From positions 62,001 through 126,000 of the forward strand of contig JAHHIB010000002.1 in NCBI GenBank assembly GCA_019359075.1: a DNA stretch of 64,000 nucleotides. Direction: 5' to 3'. A program made the position numbers and the translations under genes. Source of the DNA: Kalymmatonema hyalinum WJT4-NPBG1. GTDB lineage: Bacteria > Cyanobacteriota > Cyanobacteriia > Cyanobacteriales > Nostocaceae. Positions 37,118-47,300 of the stretch are shown in pieces. Under the pieces are notes generated by a model that searched no databases, had not been told where the DNA came from, and was given only the letters and a program-made list of their open reading frames with translations. The number at the start of each line of letters is the position of its first letter. Position 1 is the stretch's first letter.

Positions 37118-38131
37118 ATGAGGAGTGGACTGGTTTCTAATGGGCTTGCTGGACAAAATGAGGCGATATCATTGCTTGTCCCGGATGTTTCGGTCGTGGT
37201 GCCGATACATAATGAAGTGGAAAGTTTGCCTCATTTGCTGGAGGCGATCGCATCCACATTATCTGCTACTGACTTAAGTTATGAAATCATCTGTGTGGAT
37301 GATGGTTCCACAGATGGTTCGCCGCGCTTTCTTAAAGAACAAGCGGAAATCCGCAATGATTTAAAAGCGGTGATTCTCCGCCGCAACTACGGTCAAACTG
37401 CGGCGATGGCTGCTGGGTTTTACTATGCCCTGGGTAAAGCGATCGTCACTTTAGATGCCGACCTCCAGAACGATCCAGCAGATATACCCATGCTGTTGGC
37501 AAAGCTGGAAGAAGGCTACGATTTGGTGAGTGGTTGGCGGAAAAATCGACAAGATGGTGCTTTGAATCGGTTACTCCCTTCCAAAATTGCCAACTGGTTA
37601 ATTAGGCGAACCACGAGCGTGAATATTCATGACTATGGGTGTTCACTGAAGGCATACCGCGCCGAACTGGTGGCAGATATGAACCTTTATGGAGAACTGC
37701 ATCGGTTTCTTCCAGCTTTAGCATATATTGAAGGAGCAAGAATTACAGAAATGCCCGTGCGTCACCACGCCCGTCGCTTTGGTCGCAGCAAGTATGGGAT
37801 ATGGCGGACGTTCCGAGTGTTGATGGATTTGTTAACGATTTTGTTTATGAAAAAGTTCCTCACGCGCCCGATGCACGTTTTTGGGCTGTGGGGGTTAATT
37901 GCCATGGCTTCAGGTGGGGCGATTGGAATTTACTTGACTTTTGTCAAATTTGCTTTTCATCAAGATATTGGCGATCGCCCTCTGCTGATTTTGGCGGTTC
38001 TCTTGTTAGTCACAGGCGTACAATTATTTTGCTTTGGTCTGTTGGCAGAGTTGCTGATGCGTACTTACCATGAATCCCAAGGACGCCCCATCTATCGTGT
38101 CCGTGAGGTAGTAACAAAAACTGTAATGTAA
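37118..38131 (+). CDS. GtrB/DPM1-like family 2 glycosyltransferase
   Basis: 337 residues, 15 bp after the NlpC/P60 stop. The GT2 domain (VSVVVPIHNEVESL, ICVDDGSTDGS, VTLDADLQNDPADI) is followed by two C-terminal membrane helices (about residues 250-275 and 285-310). This is the arrangement of enzymes that load a sugar onto polyprenyl phosphate. Such lipid-linked sugars could feed the exopolysaccharide cluster nearby. Cotranscription with the endopeptidase is likely. Confidence 0.9.
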   Translation: MRSGLVSNGLAGQNEAISLLVPDVSVVVPIHNEVESLPHLLEAIASTLSATDLSYEIICVDDGSTDGSPRFLKEQAEIRNDLKAVILRRNYGQTAAMAAGFYYALGKAIVTLDADLQNDPADIPMLLAKLEEGYDLVSGWRKNRQDGALNRLLPSKIANWLIRRTTSVNIHDYGCSLKAYRAELVADMNLYGELHRFLPALAYIEGARITEMPVRHHARRFGRSKYGIWRTFRVLMDLLTILFMKKFLTRPMHVFGLWGLIAMASGGAIGIYLTFVKFAFHQDIGDRPLLILAVLLLVTGVQLFCFGLLAELLMRTYHESQGRPIYRVREVVTKTVM

Positions 38132-38185
38132 GATAAATTACCTACTTACACCCACACTGTTTAAGAAATTTTTGAGCTAGAGCTG

Positions 38186-38236
38186 AAGCCAGCTAAAACA
38201 GCCTGAAAACAAATCAAGACCTGCTTTAGCTGGCTT
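38186..38236. terminator. Inverted repeat after the GtrB-like gene
   Basis: AAGCCAGCTAAA and TTTAGCTGGCTT form a perfect 12-bp stem with a 27-base loop. It lies after the GtrB-like stop and before the convergent NHL gene, a suitable place for termination in both directions. Confidence 0.5.
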
Positions 38237-38272
38237 TATATGATGTTTGGAAAATTACCCGTAATAAAACTT

Positions 38273-38334
38273 GTTTGTAGTAAGGACTTTAGTCCTTGCT
38301 TTAGTGCTAGAGGACTAAAGTTCTCACTACAAAC
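38273..38334. repeat. Palindromic interspersed element
   Basis: GTTTGTAGTAAGGACTTTAG and its near-complement ending GACTAAAGTTCTCACTACAAAC bracket a short centre. This is a common cyanobacterial palindromic repeat. It lies in the gap between convergent genes. Confidence 0.7.
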
Positions 38335-38394
38335 TTCCGCAGGGTTATTCAACCAGACGTGATATTAGTATTATCCAGGAAATTTAAAGAACGA

Positions 38395-39516
38395 CTAAAC
38401 ACCAGTCTTTTCAAGTTCGTCTAAACTCATGGCTGCCTTTTGCTGCCTTTTCTGTAATTGGGTAGCAGTAGCCCCTATTAAGAACAGCCCTAAACCTAAC
38501 ACTGAAGCAGGTTCTGGAACTGAGGTTTTGCCTTTGACGTTCAACACCTGAACCCGACTGTTAAAGAAATCACTCACATAGAGTTTCCCATTGTCGTAGT
38601 GTGCGCCGACTGTCCAATTAAACTGCCCTGGTTCGGGTAACGACGCTCCTGGTGGGAGGGGTTCTGGCGTGGCGTTGGGAACAGCGGTGCCAAATTCAGA
38701 GAGATAATTACCGTTTTTATCGAATACCTGGATGCGGTTGTTGAAAGTGTCACCCACATAAATATTCTCTTCGTCATCCACCTCTATCGCAACTGGTCCA
38801 TTTAACTGCCCGCGTCCGCTACCCGCTTCGCCGCCAACGACCAACAGAGGATTACCTTGAGGGTCTAAAACTTGAAAGCGGTTGTTGAGTTGATCGGTTA
38901 CGTAGATATTTCCAGATTTTTCAGAGATTGATAAACCTGAGGGTCCCTGAAACTGTCCCGCTCCATTACCAGAGCTACCAATTGTTTTGATTAGGTTACC
39001 GTCTCTATCATATGCCTTGATAGCATCAAGAGTATAATCAGCTACATAAAAGTTTCCTACGGCATCGAATGCGACGCCACCAGGTCCATAAAAGCGTCTA
39101 CCCTCGATTTCAGGACTAAATGAGCCAAAGGATCTCAGATAGTTTCCATCAGCATCCAAAACATCGATTTGGTTGTTTTTAACATCACCCACATAAAGGT
39201 TTCCACTCAGCTTGTCGAATGCTAAGTCTGCTGTCTCGTCAAACAGCCCGCTGCCAATGCCGCCAATGGCTTTAACAAAATCACCGTTTTGATCAAATAC
39301 CGAGACGCGATCGTTTTCAGAGTCACTAATAAAGACATTCCCAGTTCTTTCCTGCACATCTATGCCTTGGGGTAGAAAGAGCTGCCCAGAACCAAACCCA
39401 GGGCTGCCAATACTACGGTCGTATTCTAAGGTTACTGACTTGGCTTCAGTGGTGGCTGCCAAAACCATCAATCCAGTACTGACAATAGCGATTGATAGAT
39501 GTTTTACAAGTTTCAT
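38395..39516 (-). CDS. NHL-repeat beta-propeller protein with PEP-CTERM sorting signal
   Basis: 373 residues from ATG 39516, which has an AGGAG site; the longer frame to 39597 is unlikely. A signal peptide (AIVSTGLMVLAATTEA) is followed by about six NHL repeats of the form GIDV...GNVFISDSENDRVSVFDQNG. The C-terminus VPEPASVLGLGLFLIGATATQLQKR is a PEP-CTERM signal: VPEP, a membrane helix and a basic end. The protein should be exported and sorted to the cell surface or sheath, possibly with polysaccharide. Its ligand is unknown. Confidence 0.9.
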   Translation of the reverse strand: MKLVKHLSIAIVSTGLMVLAATTEAKSVTLEYDRSIGSPGFGSGQLFLPQGIDVQERTGNVFISDSENDRVSVFDQNGDFVKAIGGIGSGLFDETADLAFDKLSGNLYVGDVKNNQIDVLDADGNYLRSFGSFSPEIEGRRFYGPGGVAFDAVGNFYVADYTLDAIKAYDRDGNLIKTIGSSGNGAGQFQGPSGLSISEKSGNIYVTDQLNNRFQVLDPQGNPLLVVGGEAGSGRGQLNGPVAIEVDDEENIYVGDTFNNRIQVFDKNGNYLSEFGTAVPNATPEPLPPGASLPEPGQFNWTVGAHYDNGKLYVSDFFNSRVQVLNVKGKTSVPEPASVLGLGLFLIGATATQLQKRQQKAAMSLDELEKTGV

Positions 39517-39802
39517 GTGTTGAACTCCTGGTTGTTTGTGTGAATTTCCATGCCCTGCAAATGGACAATAGTGCTGATCAACGCGCAATCGAACCACTCC
39601 TTCAGCCTGTAGCTGTGGACTTTTTAGTGAATTCGCTGATATTTTGGTAAACCTTAATGCTTTGGATATTCAGTGTTTGGCTTATGATTCTCTTGGCTCA
39701 CAAGCTTATAACCGAGACTATGAGGGTATGTTGCACGCAACAAAGCAAGGTGGAGGACTTGTATCCTTCTATTAGTTACTATAAGTTACTAGTTGAAAAA
39801 GT

Positions 39803-39816
39803 AAAGTAGGTACTTT
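39803..39816. promoter_or_regulatory. Candidate HxlR operator
   Basis: AAAGTA-GG-TACTTT is a perfect dyad 29 bp upstream of the HxlR start. Around it, GTTACT/AGTAAC words repeat (39771-39824). Members of this family bind such dyads upstream of their own genes, so autoregulation is inferred. Confidence 0.5.
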
Positions 39817-39844
39817 CAAGTAACCATGACACTACCAAGAAACT

Positions 39845-40204
39845 ATGACTGTGTTTAAAGAACCTGCCAGTTGCCCTGTGGGCACGTTATTAAACCTACT
39901 AGGTGGACCTTGGACGTTCTACATTCTTTGGATTTTGCGTCAGCAAGGACCTACACGCTTTGGTGCGCTAAAACGCCAGATAGAAGGTATCTCGTCAAAA
40001 GTTCTCACTGAGAGATTACGAATGCTTGAGGAGGCAGAAATCATTTATCGCGATTATGAGCCAACAATCCCACCCCAAGTGACTTATGGTTTAACCGAAA
40101 AAGCACAAGACCTAATCGTAGTCTTAGATCAGCTGGCGGCGATCGCCCACAAATGGTATTTACCGGAACATCCTGAAATAGGGCTACCAGCGTCAGGAAA
40201 ATAA
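39845..40204 (+). CDS. HxlR-family transcriptional regulator
   Basis: 119 residues. The winged-helix HxlR pattern is clear: SCPVGTLLNLLGGPWTFYIL, then FGALKRQIEGISSKVLTERLRMLE (recognition helix) and the wing VTYGLTEKAQDL. One Cys near the N-terminus (Cys9) is where redox- or aldehyde-sensing members react. The natural target could be itself or the MFS transporter gene 350 bp downstream on the same strand. Confidence 0.9.
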   Translation: MTVFKEPASCPVGTLLNLLGGPWTFYILWILRQQGPTRFGALKRQIEGISSKVLTERLRMLEEAEIIYRDYEPTIPPQVTYGLTEKAQDLIVVLDQLAAIAHKWYLPEHPEIGLPASGK

Positions 40205-40563
40205 CAAATGCTACTTCTGACCCTGAACTGTTCATTAAGGGTCGTACATAGCAATCCTAATTGAGTTGTTGACCTTGAGCGTAGCCGAAGGGTCAAATTT
40301 TCTGAGTTTTCTTTCCTCTGTGTCCTCTGTGGTTCGTTGTTCACAAGCCAAGTTCACAAATCAAATACAACTGCTCTGTTACACAACGGTTTATCACCCT
40401 ATAGCACATAAAAGTTTTAGTGATATTTTTTACAAAATGTCACAAATATGCCTCTAAATCCACTGACTTAGGTATCACTTTAGAAAGAGCCATCATTGTA
40501 TTTAATTGTATTTACTGGTAAAAGGTTAAACAAAGCTAACATTAACTTGCATCTGCTGTGAAC
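40205..40563. other. Intergenic region between HxlR and MFS genes
   Basis: No gene is seen. It contains interspersed-repeat wording (GAGCGTAGCCGAAGGGTC near 40275) and an AT-rich segment before the transporter. Confidence 0.5.
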
Positions 40564-41787
40564 ATGTCTCGCACAATAGATACCCAATTGCGGAACAACC
40601 TGCTGGTTTTATTTGCGGCAGGTTTATTATTCTGGTCTAGCTTGGCTTCGTTACTGCCAACGTTACCACTATATATTGAGTCTGTGGGGGCAACAAAGCA
40701 GCAAATTGGGATTGTGCTAGGCAGCTTTGCCATCGGACTGTTGTTATTTCGCCCTTGGTTGGGACGCTTGGCGGATCGACGGGGTCGCAAAATTGTGTTG
40801 CTTATCGGTACGCTGGTGGCTGCGATCGCACCCCTTGGCTACTTGTTAATCAAATCTATTCCCCTGCTGGTAGTGCTGCGTGCCTTTCATGGCATCAGTA
40901 TCGCTGCTTTTACTACTGGTTTCAATGCGTTGGTGGCGGACATCGCTCCTGTGGAAAAGCGGGGTGAAATCATTGGTAACATGAGTTTGGTCAATCCAAT
41001 TGGGGTAGCAATTGGACCGGCTTTAGGCGGATATTTGCAAGCGGGAGTAGGGAACCAAATTTTATTTCTGATCACCGCTGAATTGGCTTTTGTTGCATTT
41101 TTGGGAATCTTGGCAATTGTTAACCCACCAGTCGCAACACAACAAGGTGATACCAAAAACAGTCAATTTTGGCGAATTGTGAGCAGCCCCAGGGTAAGAA
41201 CTCCAGCCATAATCATGTTGCTGGTTGGTTTGGCTTTTGGTGCTTTACACACCTTTATTCCGTTGTTCATCAAATCAACTGGGGTAAACTTGAATCCAGG
41301 GTTGTTTTATACAGCAGGAGCAGTTGCCAGTTTTGGTGTACGAATATTCACTGGAAAGGCAAGTGATCGCCTCGGTCGTGGTTTGTTTATTACCCTCAGT
41401 CTAGTTTTTTACACCCTATCATTGTCACTTCTGTGGTTCGCCAACAGTGCCACAGCTTTCTTGTTTGCAGCAATTATTGAGGGGGCTGGTTCTGGCACTT
41501 TGATTCCCATGATTGCAGCTATGATGGTAGATCGCGCGCAGCCTTATGAACGGGGGCAAGTATTTGCTATATGTCTGATGGGAATGGATGTTGGGATTGC
41601 GATCGCAGGTCCAGCTCTTGGTTCTGTTGCTGAATATATTGGCTATAGAAATATGTTTGGTCTAACTGCTGGTTTGACCTTCTTAAGCATTTTGATCTTT
41701 CTGACCTTATCCAGCAAAGATTTACCCAGTTCACTGCGCTTTGCTCTCGGTCGCGGTCAAGATGCTTATGCCTTGAAAGATACGTAA
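40564..41787 (+). CDS. MFS transporter
   Basis: 407 residues from ATG 40564 (GTG 40558 is an alternative). Twelve hydrophobic helices. The MFS signature between helices 2 and 3 is GRLADRRGRKIV (about residues 69-80), and a matching half-signature occurs in the second half (GKASDRLGRGLF). This is the layout of DHA1-type drug or metabolite exporters. The substrate is unknown; the HxlR regulator upstream suggests inducible expression. Confidence 0.88.
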   Translation: MSRTIDTQLRNNLLVLFAAGLLFWSSLASLLPTLPLYIESVGATKQQIGIVLGSFAIGLLLFRPWLGRLADRRGRKIVLLIGTLVAAIAPLGYLLIKSIPLLVVLRAFHGISIAAFTTGFNALVADIAPVEKRGEIIGNMSLVNPIGVAIGPALGGYLQAGVGNQILFLITAELAFVAFLGILAIVNPPVATQQGDTKNSQFWRIVSSPRVRTPAIIMLLVGLAFGALHTFIPLFIKSTGVNLNPGLFYTAGAVASFGVRIFTGKASDRLGRGLFITLSLVFYTLSLSLLWFANSATAFLFAAIIEGAGSGTLIPMIAAMMVDRAQPYERGQVFAICLMGMDVGIAIAGPALGSVAEYIGYRNMFGLTAGLTFLSILIFLTLSSKDLPSSLRFALGRGQDAYALKDT

Positions 41788-41796
41788 ATACTTAAA

Positions 41797-41830
41797 ATTG
41801 TAGAGACGCAAATTTTCGCGTCTCTACAAT
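41797..41830. terminator. Bidirectional terminator hairpin
   Basis: ATTGTAGAGACGC and GCGTCTCTACAAT make a perfect 13-bp stem with an eight-base loop. It lies between the MFS stop and the 3' end of the convergent tRNA-Arg. Confidence 0.7.
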
Positions 41831-41832
41831 AA

Positions 41833-41906
41833 CGGGCGAGGAGGGATTCGAACCCCCGACACCGTGGTCCGTAGCCACGTGCTCTAGTCCACTGAGCTAC
41901 ACACCC
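41833..41906 (-). tRNA. tRNA-Arg (ACG)
   Basis: 74 nt. The anticodon loop CTACGGA gives ACG (read as ICG after deamination). D-arm TAGCTCAGTGGACTAGAGCA, T-arm GGGGGTTCGAATCCC. The acceptor stem GGGTGTG/CTCGCCC has one T-T mismatch at the sixth pair and a G-T pair at the fourth. Confidence 0.94.
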
Positions 41907-41940
41907 TTACAAGAATTTAATCTTAGCACACCCTTTGCAA

Positions 41941-42447
41941 ATGACGCAAGAAAATTCTGAAATTTTATCTGCTAACTTGAGCCATCTGGATAATAACGGC
42001 CAGGCTCACATGGTGGATGTGTCTGGAAAAGTGTCCACTGTTCGCCAAGCAGTAGCCGCAGCCAGAGTCAGGATGCTACCAGAAACCCTCGCTGCCATTC
42101 AAGCAGGGAATGCTCCCAAAGGCGATGTATTGGCAACTGCAAGGATAGCTGGGATTATGGCAGCCAAACAAACAGCTTCTTTGATTCCTCTGTGTCATCC
42201 TTTACCACTACAAAAAATCGAAGTGCAGGTAACACCTGATCCACAATTACCTGGTTATCAAATTCAAGCAACAGTCAGAACCAAAGCTGAAACTGGAGTA
42301 GAAATGGAAGCCTTAACCGCTGTTTCTGTTGCCGCCCTGACGTTGTACGATATGGCGAAAGCCTTGGAAAAGTCGATCCAAATTGAATCGATTAGGTTGG
42401 TTAGTAAGACTGGTGGGAAATCAGGAGATTATTCCCAGCCAGTTTGA
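41941..42447 (+). CDS. moaC: Cyclic pyranopterin monophosphate synthase MoaC
   Basis: 168 residues from ATG 41941 (TTG 41935 is an alternative). It makes cyclic pyranopterin monophosphate from the MoaA product, the first stage of molybdenum cofactor synthesis. Signature regions: [44 protein letters not shown] (active-site His), [24 protein letters not shown] and SKTGGKSG. Complete length. No other mo genes are adjacent. Confidence 0.96.
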   Translation: MTQENSEILSANLSHLDNNGQAHMVDVSGKVSTVRQAVAAARVRMLPETLAAIQAGNAPKGDVLATARIAGIMAAKQTASLIPLCHPLPLQKIEVQVTPDPQLPGYQIQATVRTKAETGVEMEALTAVSVAALTLYDMAKALEKSIQIESIRLVSKTGGKSGDYSQPV

Positions 42448-42456
42448 CGTATTATC

Positions 42457-42651
42457 CTACTCAATCTCGCCTACAGCTTCGCTGACATCAGTTGGGCTTT
42501 CATACTCCTCATCTGGCAATTGCTGTAATACTGAAATGGCATTCTCGTCAGCGCCTTGCTTTTGGGCGTGTTGAACCAATTGTTCTTTACTAGCCGGATA
42601 GTCAACGCCTTTCAGATGTTTTTGCAGTTGGATTGGATTAACTTTAGCCAT
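42457..42651 (-). CDS. DUF2795 small protein
   Basis: 64 residues from ATG 42651, seven bases after AGAGGTGG (ATG 42657 directly abuts that site and is less likely). MAKVNPIQLQKHLKGVDYPA followed by SKEQLVQHAQKQGADENAISVLQQLP is the DUF2795 pattern, a small helical domain of unknown function often found with stress genes. The tail is acidic. It is convergent with moaC. Confidence 0.85.
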   Translation of the reverse strand: MAKVNPIQLQKHLKGVDYPASKEQLVQHAQKQGADENAISVLQQLPDEEYESPTDVSEAVGEIE

Positions 42652-42946
42652 TTTCATCCACCTCTAAAGGTCATTTACATCTTGACAAGTGGATGCATTT
42701 GCTACCTCTATCAAAAGAACCAGGGTAATTTCCGCTAATTGGATGAGGATGCATTTACGAACAAACGATCTAATTTTACGTAATAACTATTAGCAAAACA
42801 CAACAAAGAACCACGAAAATTTTGTAATTGTATATACATTTAATTGCAAACAAAAACTCATCCAGTTGGTTGAGGAGCAAACTTTTTGCCTTTGATAGCT
42901 TGAAGTTGAAGCGAGAGCATTGTAACTCTTGCATTTAAGAGATATC

Positions 42947-42952
42947 GGAGGT
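42947..42952 (+). promoter_or_regulatory. Surviving ribosome-binding site of broken hsp20
   Basis: GGAGGT stands seven bases before ATG 42960. It identifies the original start of the heat-shock gene even though that frame is now shifted. Confidence 0.7.
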
Positions 42953-42959
42953 AGAAAAT

Positions 42960-43219
42960 ATGGCAATAATGCGTTTGACCCTTTTCGGGGCGACCCTTTC
43001 CGCGAAATTTCGCTATTGCAACGCGAGATGAATCGCCTGTTTGATCGTATGACTACTACTAGTGATGGCGAGACTGAAATCGCCGGTTCTTCTTTTATAC
43101 CAGCAGCAGAAATTCACGAAACTCCCGAAGAGATTAAACTCAGAGTAGAGGTTCCTGGCATTGAAGCCAAAGACTTAGATGTAAAAGTTACCGCCGAAGC
43201 GGTTGCTATCACTTGTTAA
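42960..43219 (+). pseudogene. Broken Hsp20/alpha-crystallin small heat-shock gene
   Basis: The native start ATG 42960 gives MAIMR, but the conserved continuation FDPFRGDPFREISLLQREMNRLF is in another frame. One base was therefore lost or gained near 42974. The crystallin domain then runs through AAEIHETPEEIKLRVEVPG to VTAEAVAITC and stops at 43219, losing the rest of the domain (about half) and the C-terminal IXI tail. The 96-codon frame from 42929 is an artefact of the shift. Both lesions make a working chaperone unlikely. Confidence 0.85.
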
Positions 43220-43981
43220 AAATCTTTGCCCATCGCTCCCTTGCGATCGCTTTTAATCGTCTGAGCCGCTATGAGAGGGGAAGTAAACCGCCAGAAGAAC
43301 AGGATTGCTGGCGCTCATTGAACTCACAAAACTAGGTTACTTGTAGAGCTAAGTTATCAAAAATAACAGAAATAACAATAGTTAATAATATAGCAGTTCT
43401 TTGCCGTGCCCATAGCGTATGCGTGTGTTCTATCCAAGTAACAATCGCTATATTCTTTTTAAAGATAAGATAAAGATTTTATGAAAACTGCTAAGTTATA
43501 GCAGTCAACTTAGTTAGTAAGTCTTAAAATAGTCTACATCTAAAGTACTTACAAGATATTTTGTAGTTACAAGATAGAATACCTTGTAAAAGGCAAAATA
43601 TGATAGAAAAAAGTATGATAGAGAAAAGACGGACAGTGTATCTACGTTTCTAAAGTAGAGCCACATCGAAGGCATCTAGAATTATTGCGGCAGTCTAGTC
43701 AACTTAAACATACTCCCTAATCCTAGGATTAGAAATTATAAACCAGTAACCATCCGGAATAACTTTTTGCAATTAACAGGAAATTCTATTTGATTGGCTT
43801 CACATTGAAGCCATTGTTTGCATATATGTTAAGTAGAATTGCCTTTTTTCTTCAAACAGCTACGCTTGTAGAGCGAGCTAAAAGAATCACTCAAAATTCT
43901 CGGCATATCAATGAACAATCCTCACATACCACCTCTGAGATTTTTTGGTAACTACAGGCTACTTACAATCGTTCTGTGAGT
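43220..43981. other. Gene-free region after the broken hsp20
   Basis: No supportable gene. One HIP1-like site lies at about 43243, and the remainder is AT-rich with direct repeats. The region looks like deleted or decayed genes. Confidence 0.5.
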
Positions 43982-44146
43982 CCGCCCATCGCGTTCATCG
44001 AATTCAAAAAAGAAGAGCTTGAGTAATCAATCACCAGTCGTTTTGAACAACAACTCAACAACTATCCCAACTCAATCGCCGTCAAAAACAAGACCGAAAT
44101 ACTCACGTATGACCAACTAAATAGAAATGCCAATTACCTGGCATGA
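43982..44146 (+). pseudogene. Remnant of an AMP-binding (NRPS adenylation) domain
   Basis: Reading from 43982 gives PIAFIEFKKEELE, a stop codon (TAA at 44024), then SITSRFEQQLNNYPNSIAV, KNKTEILTYDQLNRNANYLA and another stop. FEQQ...NSIAV and LTYDQLNRNANYLA are the usual N-terminal words of adenylation domains. The rest of the domain is absent. It lies 160 bp before the intact NRPS but from a different paralogue. Confidence 0.75.
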
Positions 44147-44308
44147 GCTATCGTATAGCAGTGAGAAGAAGGAAATGTTGCAATTTAGCTGTCATGAAAG
44201 TAACTTTTCTGACTAGCATACTTGGGTGTTGAAGACTGGAAAAATGTATGTAGGGGTGGCTATGTTCATGTCCGTTGACTAGGTAATAGCAATCAAGGAT
44301 TACGATAT

Positions 44309-47300
44309 ATGGATGATACCAGCAAAAAGATTGCCCCTGTTTCATCAACCAAAAGGGAACTACCAGAGCTAGAACTTAAAAACAAAAGTGCTGATGTCAA
44401 AAGACAGCACACAATTTCCAAAAGAACTAAGACTGAACCAGCTCCCCTATCTTTTGCTCAGCAGCGACTGTGGTTTTTAGCACAGTTGGAGACTAATAAT
44501 TCAGCATATCACATTACTAAGACTTTGCAGTTGCAAGGCGACCTGAATGTGGCGGTACTGCAGCAGTCTCTGGATGCCATTGTTGCCCACCACGAAGCAT
44601 TGCGAACCAACTTTCTTGCACCCGATGGCAAAGGAGTGCAGGTGATTAGCGAGCCTCGGTCAGTCGAACTACAGGTGATTGACCTGAAGGATTGTCCACC
44701 AAGCCAACGCACCACCCAAATACAACAACTGTTACAAGATGAGGCGCAACGCCCCTTCAATTTAACATCAGATTTGATGCTACGCGGGAGCTTGCTGGTG
44801 CTGTCGCCTCAAGAGCACATCCTGCTGTTGGTCATGCATCACATCGCCGCCGATCGCTGGTCGATGAGCATTTTATTTGAGCAGCTGGCAACCCTGTACC
44901 AAGCGTTCTTGAACGCAAAGCCCAATCCTCTACCAGAACAACCCATCCAGTATGCGGATTTTGCCGTTTGGCAACGCCAATGGCTCTCTGGGGAAGTACT
45001 AGAAAAGCAACTCAAGTATTGGAAACAGCAACTTGTGGGTGCAAATCCAGTATTGGAATTGCCTGCTGATAGACCACGCCCACCAGTGCAGACTTACCAG
45101 GGTGCAAAGCAATCTTTCATAATACCCGAAAGTTTATCGCAAGCGCTGTCTACATTGTCACAGCAAGAGGGTGTGACACTGTACATGACCTTGCTAGCGG
45201 CGTTCCAGCTCCAACTGTACCGATATACTGGACAACAAGACATTTTGGTCGGTTCTCCAATAGCGGGTCGAAATTTGTCGGAGCTAGAAGATCTGATTGG
45301 ATTTTTTGTCAACACTCTGGTATTACGTACCGATATGGCAGGCAACCCGAGTTTTCGGGAATTGTTGCAAAGGGTGCGAAATGTGTCAATGTCCGCCTAC
45401 GCCTACCAGGATTTGCCGATTGACAAGTTAATAGATGAACTGCAACCAGAGCGATCGCTCTCGTATCACCCCCTGTTCCAGGTGATGTTTGTTTTGCAGA
45501 ATACACCAAAACAAACATTCGAGTTACCAGGGCTGACCTTAACTCCCTACGATTGGGATAACGTCACCTGCAGGTTTGATTTGACACTGTCAATCACCGA
45601 AACAGAACAGGGACTGCAAGGGTTGTGGGAATACAACACCGATCTGTTTGATGCTTGCACTATAAGCCGGATGAGTGGGCATTTCCAAACATTGTTGTCA
45701 GGAATTGTTGCTAAAACAGAGCAGCAGATTAGCGAATTGCCATTGCTAACAGCAAACGAGCGTCACCAGTTACTGTATGAGTGGAACGATACTGATGCCG
45801 ACTATGCCGAGGATAAGTGTATCCATGAGTTGTTTGAACAACTGGTACGCACTCCGGACGCAGTGGCGTTAATGTATGAAGAGCAGCAACTCACTTATCG
45901 CCAGTTGAACGCCCTTGCTAATCAATTGGCGCACTACCTGAGAACTTTGGGAGTTGGTTCCGAGGTACTGGTTGGCATTTTTGTGGAACGCTCCCTAGAG
46001 ATGGTTGTGGGACTATTGGCGATTCTCAAAGCGGGTGGGGCTTACGTGCCTTTAGATCCATCGTATCCCAAAGAGCGCTTGGCGTTCATGTTGCAAAACT
46101 CTCAACCTTTGGTGTTATTAACTCAGGAGTTTCTGATAACGGAACTTCCCGAACATACAGCGCAAGTCGTTTGCTTTGATAGAGATTGGCAATTTATTGC
46201 CCAACACTCAGAAGAAAATTTAAACCAAACAGCAACAGCTGCCAATTTAGCTTATGTGATTTACACCTCTGGCTCAACCGGAAAGCCCAAGGCGGTCCAA
46301 GTTACACACGCTAATTTGTGTCACTACGCGCAGGCAATGGGACGAGCGCTCGGTATCACAGCAGAAGATGTATATATGCACACAGCATCGATCGCTTTCT
46401 CTTCTTCCGTTAGGCAGTTAATGGTACCTCTGGCTGCTGGTGCTACTGTCAAAATTGCGACTTCCGAACAGAGAAAAGACCCGAGAGCACTGTTTGCCGG
46501 AATTAAAAAATACGATGTCACGGTTGTTGATACCATCCCCTCCTACTGGCGCAACTGCATTCACACACTGGCTGGCTTAGAACAACAGACGAGACAAGCC
46601 CTATTAGACAATAAATTGCGCTTGATTGTGACTACGGGCGAACCACTGCTGTCTGATATTCCCCCTCAGTGGACGTTTGGTTTCCAGCATGGCGCACAAT
46701 TAATCAATATGTATGGTCAAACAGAAACCTCTGGGACTGTTGCAGTCTATCCCATTCCTGCCCAACAGGATGAGCGGGTAAAAATCGTCCCTCTTGGTCG
46801 CCCAATCGCGAACACGCAAATTTATCTGCTTGACTCCCATCTGCAACCAGTCCCCATTGGTGTGGTTGGAGAACTGCACATTGGCGGTGGAGGACCGGCG
46901 CGAGGCTACCTTAACGCAAGAGAGTTGACTGCTGAGAAATTTATCCCCAACCCCTTTAGCCAGCAAGAGCGGGCACGCCTGTACAAGACTGGGGACTTAG
47001 CGCGTTATCTGCAAGATGGTAACATTGAGTTTATCGGACGCAGCGACTACCAAGTACAAATACGGGGTTTCCGCATAGAATTGGGAGAGATAGAGGCTGT
47101 CCTGAGCCAACACCCATCCGTACTCCAGACTGTGGTTATTGCCCGTGAAGACGGCAGCGGCGAAAAACGGTTGGTAGCGTATGTTGTTTCCAATGAAGGT
47201 CCAGCACTTAGCGTAAGCGACTTGCGTCGCTTCCTTAGAGAAAAGCTGCCTGAGTATATGGTACCATTTGCTTTCATGTTGTTGGAAGCCTTGCCCCTCA

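Noticed and set aside
42929..42959. Upstream start of the 96-codon Hsp20 frame
   Set aside because: The native ribosome site and ATG lie at 42947-42962 in another frame; the upstream frame exists only because of the frameshift.
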